The translations under genes were made by a program, and so were the position numbers. Shown here one piece after another: positions 61,401 through 64,000 of a stretch of 64,000 bases of DNA. The stretch is from Variovorax paradoxus. Its GTDB lineage: Bacteria > Pseudomonadota > Gammaproteobacteria > Burkholderiales > Burkholderiaceae_C. The notes under the pieces were generated by a model. That model was given only the letters and a program-made list of their open reading frames with translations. It was not told the DNA's origin and searched no databases. The stretch spans positions 5,518,001 through 5,582,000 of the forward strand of contig NZ_JAUSXG010000001.1 of assembly GCF_030815855.1 (NCBI RefSeq). Direction: 5' to 3'. The stretch's first letter is position 1; the number at the start of each line of letters is the position of its first letter.

Positions 61401-62198
61401 CCGGGCCAAGTAGTGGAGTTCAAGAAGCGAGAAACCGTCGAAAGCCTGGTGGCGCGCCGGGTCGAATTCCTCACGGGCTACCAGAACGCGGCCTATGCCG
61501 ACGAATACCGGCAGTTCGTGGGCAAGGTGGGGCAGGCCGAGTCGGTGCTGGGCAAGACCGCGCTGACCGAAACGGTGGCCCGCTACCTGTTCAAGCTCAT
61601 GGCCTACAAGGACGAGTACGAGGTGGCGCGCCTGCATACCGACCGCAGCTTCCTGGACCGGGTCGAAGGCATGTTCGAGGGCCAGATGGGCAAGGACTTC
61701 AAGCTCAACTACCACCTTGCGCCGCCCATCATCGCCAGGAAGAACGCCAAGGGCGAGCTGCAGAAGCAGCAATTCGGCCCGTGGATGCTCTCCGGCTTCA
61801 GGCTGCTGGCGCGGCTCAAGGGCCTGCGCGGCACGGCTTTGGACATCTTCGGGCGCACCGAAGAGCGCAAGACCGAACGCGCGCTCATCGGTGAATACCG
61901 CGCGAGCATCGAAGAGGTGATTTCCGGCCTGCGCGCCGAGAACCACGCGCTGGCGCTGGAGATCGCTGCCCTGCCCGAACAGATTCGCGGCTACGGCCAT
62001 GTGAAGGAGCGCAAACCTGGCCGCGGCCCGCACCCGCTGGAGCGAATTGCTCGCCAAGTGGCGCAACCCGCAATCGGCACAGCGCGCGGCCGCCTGATTT
62101 TCGGGCGCAGCCGCCCTCCGGCTGCGCCGTGCTCCCGAAAACATAGCGCCAGAGGCGCGCCCCAAGCCCTGGAAAGCCCTGCCCGGCGCGCCGGATAA
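58488..62198 (+). CDS. Indolepyruvate ferredoxin oxidoreductase family protein, frameshifted near the 3' end
   Basis: Read as it stands, 1236 residues from ATG 58488 (AGGAGA upstream). It is a fused IorA/IorB-type enzyme: thiamin-diphosphate pyrimidine domain (GFISGYRGSPLGGYDQAL), TPP-binding domain (GIGCHFMATW, GDGTYFHSGLLAIRQ), Cys-rich iron-sulfur region (CEGCGDCSVKSNC, CNKDMSCLKGFC) and a C-terminal gamma domain (GVGGTGVITIGQLLG, AQKGGATWSH). It oxidatively decarboxylates aryl or branched 2-oxoacids to acyl-CoA. The last coding stretch is out of frame: removing one A from the AAA at 62013-62015 restores NLAAARTRWSELLAKW and a stop at 62095-62097, where the normal end should be. The 65-residue tail in the given frame is low-complexity and reads into a hairpin. 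Confidence 0.9.
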   Translation: MNAPLPEHIRKALETVTLDDKYSLDYGRAFMSGVQALVKLPMLQRLRDKQAGKNTAGFISGYRGSPLGGYDQALWKAAKFLKEQNIVFQPGVNEELAATALWGTQQLGFSPASTNKFDGVFGIWYGKGPGVDRCSDVFKHANMAGTTEWGGVIAVAGDDHISKSSTAAHQSDHIFKACGTPVFFPTNVQEILDLGIHAFAMSRFSGIWSGMKTIQEIVESSSTAMIDPDRVEIVIPTDFQMPPGGLHIRWPDHALEQEARLMHYKWYAALAYIRANRLNHNVIEGPNDRFGIMASGKAYNDTRQALIDLGLDDATCRQLGIRLHKVGVVWPLEAQLTRDFATGLQEILVVEEKRQVIEYQLKEELYNWRADVRPNVLGKFNELDGDFSGGEWAMPNPTANTLLRANADLNPALIAKAIAQRLRKLGILEQAGADMRARIDAQMAILEAKERSMEVFKVGGVQGADRQPWFCSGCPHNTSTVVPEGSRAMGGIGCHFMATWMDRSTIGFTQMGGEGVPWVGQQPFTTDPHIFANLGDGTYFHSGLLAIRQSIAAGVNITYKILYNDAVAMTGGQQVGERPEGHSVLQIAESLHAEGAKKVVIVTDEPEKYEGVNIPGDHVAVKHRDLLDEVQLEFRRIAGTTAIIYDQTCATEKRRRRKRGTAVDPAKRVVINDLVCEGCGDCSVKSNCLSVEPLETEFGRKRTINQSSCNKDMSCLKGFCPSFVTVEGGQLKKKTKNKADTPLELGPLPEPAVPALAEGQVWGIVVAGVGGTGVITIGQLLGMAAHIEGKGIVTQDAAGLAQKGGATWSHALIGESQDAIRTTRVGTAAADLILAADPLVAVNAETLARMREGRTHVALNTHSTPTAAFVRNANWVNPQDDCATQIARAVGTDALGTFDADAAAVALMGDSLYANPMLLGFAWQKGWIPLALESLMRAIELNAVAIENNKTAFAWGRQAAANPAELQKRLRPGQVVEFKKRETVESLVARRVEFLTGYQNAAYADEYRQFVGKVGQAESVLGKTALTETVARYLFKLMAYKDEYEVARLHTDRSFLDRVEGMFEGQMGKDFKLNYHLAPPIIARKNAKGELQKQQFGPWMLSGFRLLARLKGLRGTALDIFGRTEERKTERALIGEYRASIEEVISGLRAENHALALEIAALPEQIRGYGHVKERKPGRGPHPLERIARQVAQPAIGTARGRLIFGRSRPPAAPCSRKHSARGAPQALESPARRAG
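62098..62141. repeat. Long hairpin immediately after the restored stop of the oxidoreductase gene
   Basis: Inverted arms TTTTCGGGCGCAGCCG and CGGCTGCGCC...CCCGAAAA form a long stem with a 5-nt loop and one 5-nt bulge. It begins directly after the in-frame stop seen when the upstream frameshift is corrected, as expected of a 3' transcript end, though no T-tract follows on the plus strand. Confidence 0.65.
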
Positions 62199-62210
62199 GC
62201 GCGCGGGGCG

Positions 62211-62235
62211 GGGCATTGCCACGAATACAATGCCC
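62211..62235. repeat. Short perfect hairpin upstream of yajC
   Basis: GGGCATTG (62211-62218) and CAATGCCC (62228-62235) around a 9-nt loop. The interval up to yajC (62142-62354) has no gene; this hairpin is its only clear structure. Confidence 0.5.
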
Positions 62236-62354
62236 GCTGCTGTGCGCGGCCGATGCCGCTTCAAGCGCTGACTCGCGGCCTTTTCCACGGGGCCGCGGAA
62301 CCGCGGGCCCGTTCCGCGCTTCTGACATTCCTCTTCTCTCTGCTGGAGACTCTC

Positions 62355-62687
62355 TTGTTCATTTCCTCTGCTTTCGCCCAAACCGCGCCCGCTGCTTCCG
62401 GCGGTGGCGACATGTTGTCTTCGCTCGGCAGCATGCTGCCCCTGGTGCTGATGTTCGTGGTGCTGTATTTCGTGATGATCCGCCCGCAAATGAAGCGCCA
62501 GAAAGAAGCCCGCGCCATGATCGAAGCGCTGGCCAAGGGCGACGAAGTGGCCACGGCCGGCGGCGTGCTCGGCAAGATCACCTCGATCGGCGACCAGTAC
62601 CTCGGCCTCGAGATCGCCAACGGCATCGAGATCAAGATCCAGCGCAGCGCTGTGGTCCAGGTCTTGCCCAAGGGCGCCGTCAAGTAG
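62355..62687 (+). CDS. yajC: Preprotein translocase accessory subunit YajC
   Basis: 110 residues from a TTG at 62355, with GGAG seven bases upstream; a longer frame from 62253 adds residues unlike the family. One membrane helix (about 22-42, MLPLVLMFVVLYFVMI) is followed by RPQMKRQKEARAMIEALAKGDEVATAGGVLGKI, the YajC signature. It joins SecD and SecF in the complex that assists Sec-dependent export. secD follows 81 bp later. Confidence 0.95.
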   Translation: MFISSAFAQTAPAASGGGDMLSSLGSMLPLVLMFVVLYFVMIRPQMKRQKEARAMIEALAKGDEVATAGGVLGKITSIGDQYLGLEIANGIEIKIQRSAVVQVLPKGAVK

Positions 62688-62768
62688 CAATCAACGCGAG
62701 GCTGCCCCTTGCGCTTTGTGGCGCCAGGCCTCAAGTCACGCCGTCTCCGTTTCTAAAAGCGCTTTCTC

Positions 62769-64000
62769 ATGAACCGTTATCCGGTCTGGAAGTACGCGAT
62801 CATCGTGATCGTGCTGCTTGTGGGGTTGATCTATTCCCTGCCCAATTTCTTCGGCGAGGCGCCCGCAGTGCAGGTGTCCGCGGCCAAGTCGACCGTCAAG
62901 GTCGACTCAGCCACCCAGGGCCGGGTCGAGGAGGCGCTGAAAACAGCCGGGCTCACGCCCGACCTGCTCACGCTCGAGGGCGGCTCGCTGCGCGCGCGCT
63001 TCGCCACGCCCGACGAGCAGCTCAAGGCGCGCGATACGTTGCAGCGCGCGCTGGTGCCCGACCCGTCGGATCCGCCCTATGTGGTGGCGCTGAACCTGGT
63101 TTCGCGCTCGCCGGCCTGGCTCACCTCGCTGCATGCGTTCCCGATGTACCTCGGCCTCGACCTGCGCGGCGGCGTCGACTTCCTGCTCCAGGTCGACATG
63201 AAGGGCGCCATCGACAAGAAGGCCGAGTCCTTCGCGAGCGACCTGCGCACCACCTTCCGCGACAAGGGCATTCGCGGCACCTCGGTGAGCCGCAACGGCC
63301 AGACCGTCGAGGTTTCGTTCCGCGACGCGGCCGCGCTGCAAACCGCCAAGCAACTGATCCAGGACCAGTTCCCCGATCTCACGACGACCGAGACGCAAGA
63401 CGGCAGCAACTGGCGCCTGACGGCCACCATCAAGCCCGAAGCCGCGCGCCGGCTCCAGGACGCGGCGCTCAAGCAGAACATCACCACCCTGCACAACCGG
63501 ATCAACGAACTCGGCGTGGCCGAGCCGGTGATCCAGCAGCAGGGCCTCGACCGCATCGTGGTGCAGCTGCCCGGCGTGCAGGACACGGCCAAGGCCAAGG
63601 ACATCCTGGGCCGCACCGCCACGCTCGAAATGCGCCTGGTCGATGAAAGCGCCGAAGGCCGCGCGGCCGAGCTGAGCGGTGGACCGGTGCCCTTCGGCTC
63701 CGAGAAATTCCTCGAGCGCAACGGCCGCCCGGTGATCGTGAAGAAGCAGGTGCTGGTCACCGGCGAAAGCCTCACCGACGCGCAGCCCGGCTTCGACCAG
63801 CAGAGCAACCAGCCCAAGGTCGACCTGACCATGGACGCCAAGGGCGGCCGGATCATGCGCGACGTGAGCCGCGAGAACTACAAGAAGCGCATGGCGATGC
63901 TGATCTTCGAAAAGGGCAAGGGCGAAGTGCTCACGGCCCCGTCGATCAACGGCGAGCTCGGCAACCGCTTCCAGATTTCGGGTTCGATGACGGTGGCCGA
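62769..64000 (+). CDS. secD: Protein translocase subunit SecD (partial, runs off the window)
   Basis: The first 410 codons are present and the frame is open to the window edge; full SecD is usually about 620 residues. The N-terminal membrane helix (YPVWKYAIIVIVLLVGLIYSLPNFFGEAPAVQV), the D1 motif YLGLDLRGGVDFLLQVDM, and INELGVAEPVIQQQGLDRIVVQLPGVQD are typical. SecD uses the proton gradient with SecF to pull proteins across the inner membrane. It follows yajC in the conserved order. Confidence 0.97.
   Translation, partial: MNRYPVWKYAIIVIVLLVGLIYSLPNFFGEAPAVQVSAAKSTVKVDSATQGRVEEALKTAGLTPDLLTLEGGSLRARFATPDEQLKARDTLQRALVPDPSDPPYVVALNLVSRSPAWLTSLHAFPMYLGLDLRGGVDFLLQVDMKGAIDKKAESFASDLRTTFRDKGIRGTSVSRNGQTVEVSFRDAAALQTAKQLIQDQFPDLTTTETQDGSNWRLTATIKPEAARRLQDAALKQNITTLHNRINELGVAEPVIQQQGLDRIVVQLPGVQDTAKAKDILGRTATLEMRLVDESAEGRAAELSGGPVPFGSEKFLERNGRPVIVKKQVLVTGESLTDAQPGFDQQSNQPKVDLTMDAKGGRIMRDVSRENYKKRMAMLIFEKGKGEVLTAPSINGELGNRFQISGSMTVA

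Noticed and set aside
58287..62690. A 1467-codon open frame on the minus strand opposite the ferredoxin oxidoreductase and yajC
   Set aside because: It spans several genes without regard to their boundaries and is a typical GC-rich antisense frame. The plus-strand genes have clear domains and ribosome-binding sites.

Overview
The window is high-GC, densely coded chromosomal DNA from a betaproteobacterium. The gene set and the short palindromic repeats point to Burkholderiales, family Comamonadaceae, most likely Variovorax or a close relative. That is a judgement from protein recognition, with no search behind it. No tRNA, rRNA, CRISPR array, transposase or prophage gene was recognised. The one conspicuous composition anomaly is an AT-rich patch at about 27.0-28.6 kb, inside a contact-dependent inhibition (CDI) locus.

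Layout. 0-4.2 kb: stress genes, namely a glutathione S-transferase, a periplasmic glutathione peroxidase, a ferritin-like di-iron protein, and an ECF41 sigma factor with its AhpD-like partner. The last two genes carry matching ECF41-type promoters. 4.2-18.7 kb: envelope and housekeeping genes, namely rlpA, glnE, yhdP, a nitrilase-family amidase, a two-component system, two OmpA-family lipoproteins, a small membrane protein and mltA. 18.8-24.4 kb: a Tat-exported PhoX-like phosphatase, then an Lrp-type regulator divergent from an AceE/MdeB-like 2-oxoacid dehydrogenase E1.

24.4-37.7 kb, minus strand: a two-partner-secretion/CDI locus in the Burkholderia-type order toxin-immunity-transporter. It has a 3195-residue CdiA-like exoprotein, a probable cognate immunity gene, a second barstar-type immunity gene with no matching toxin, the TpsB/CdiB pore and a trailing lipoprotein.

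38.0-47.1 kb, plus strand: a GntR(FCD)-controlled operon for four-carbon acid sugars. MFS uptake is followed by LtnD, DenD, OtnK, OtnC and OtnI, which together should convert L-threonate and D-erythronate to dihydroxyacetone phosphate. It runs by start/stop overlap into a cytosine-deaminase-like amidohydrolase and a RidA protein.

47.1-54.4 kb, minus strand: an eight-gene cluster of creatininase-family hydrolase, NitT/TauT-type ABC importer, FAD-linked oxidase, quinone reductase, plant-type [2Fe-2S] reductase and a RutR-like TetR regulator. A RutR-like operator lies upstream of its first gene. This is the best candidate here for an uncharacterised catabolic system, probably for a nitrogen heterocycle.

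54.5-64 kb: an MFS_3 exporter, a polar amino acid ABC permease and binding protein without an ATPase, an Lrp regulator divergent from a large indolepyruvate ferredoxin oxidoreductase with a frameshifted 3' end, then yajC and the start of secD, which runs off the window.
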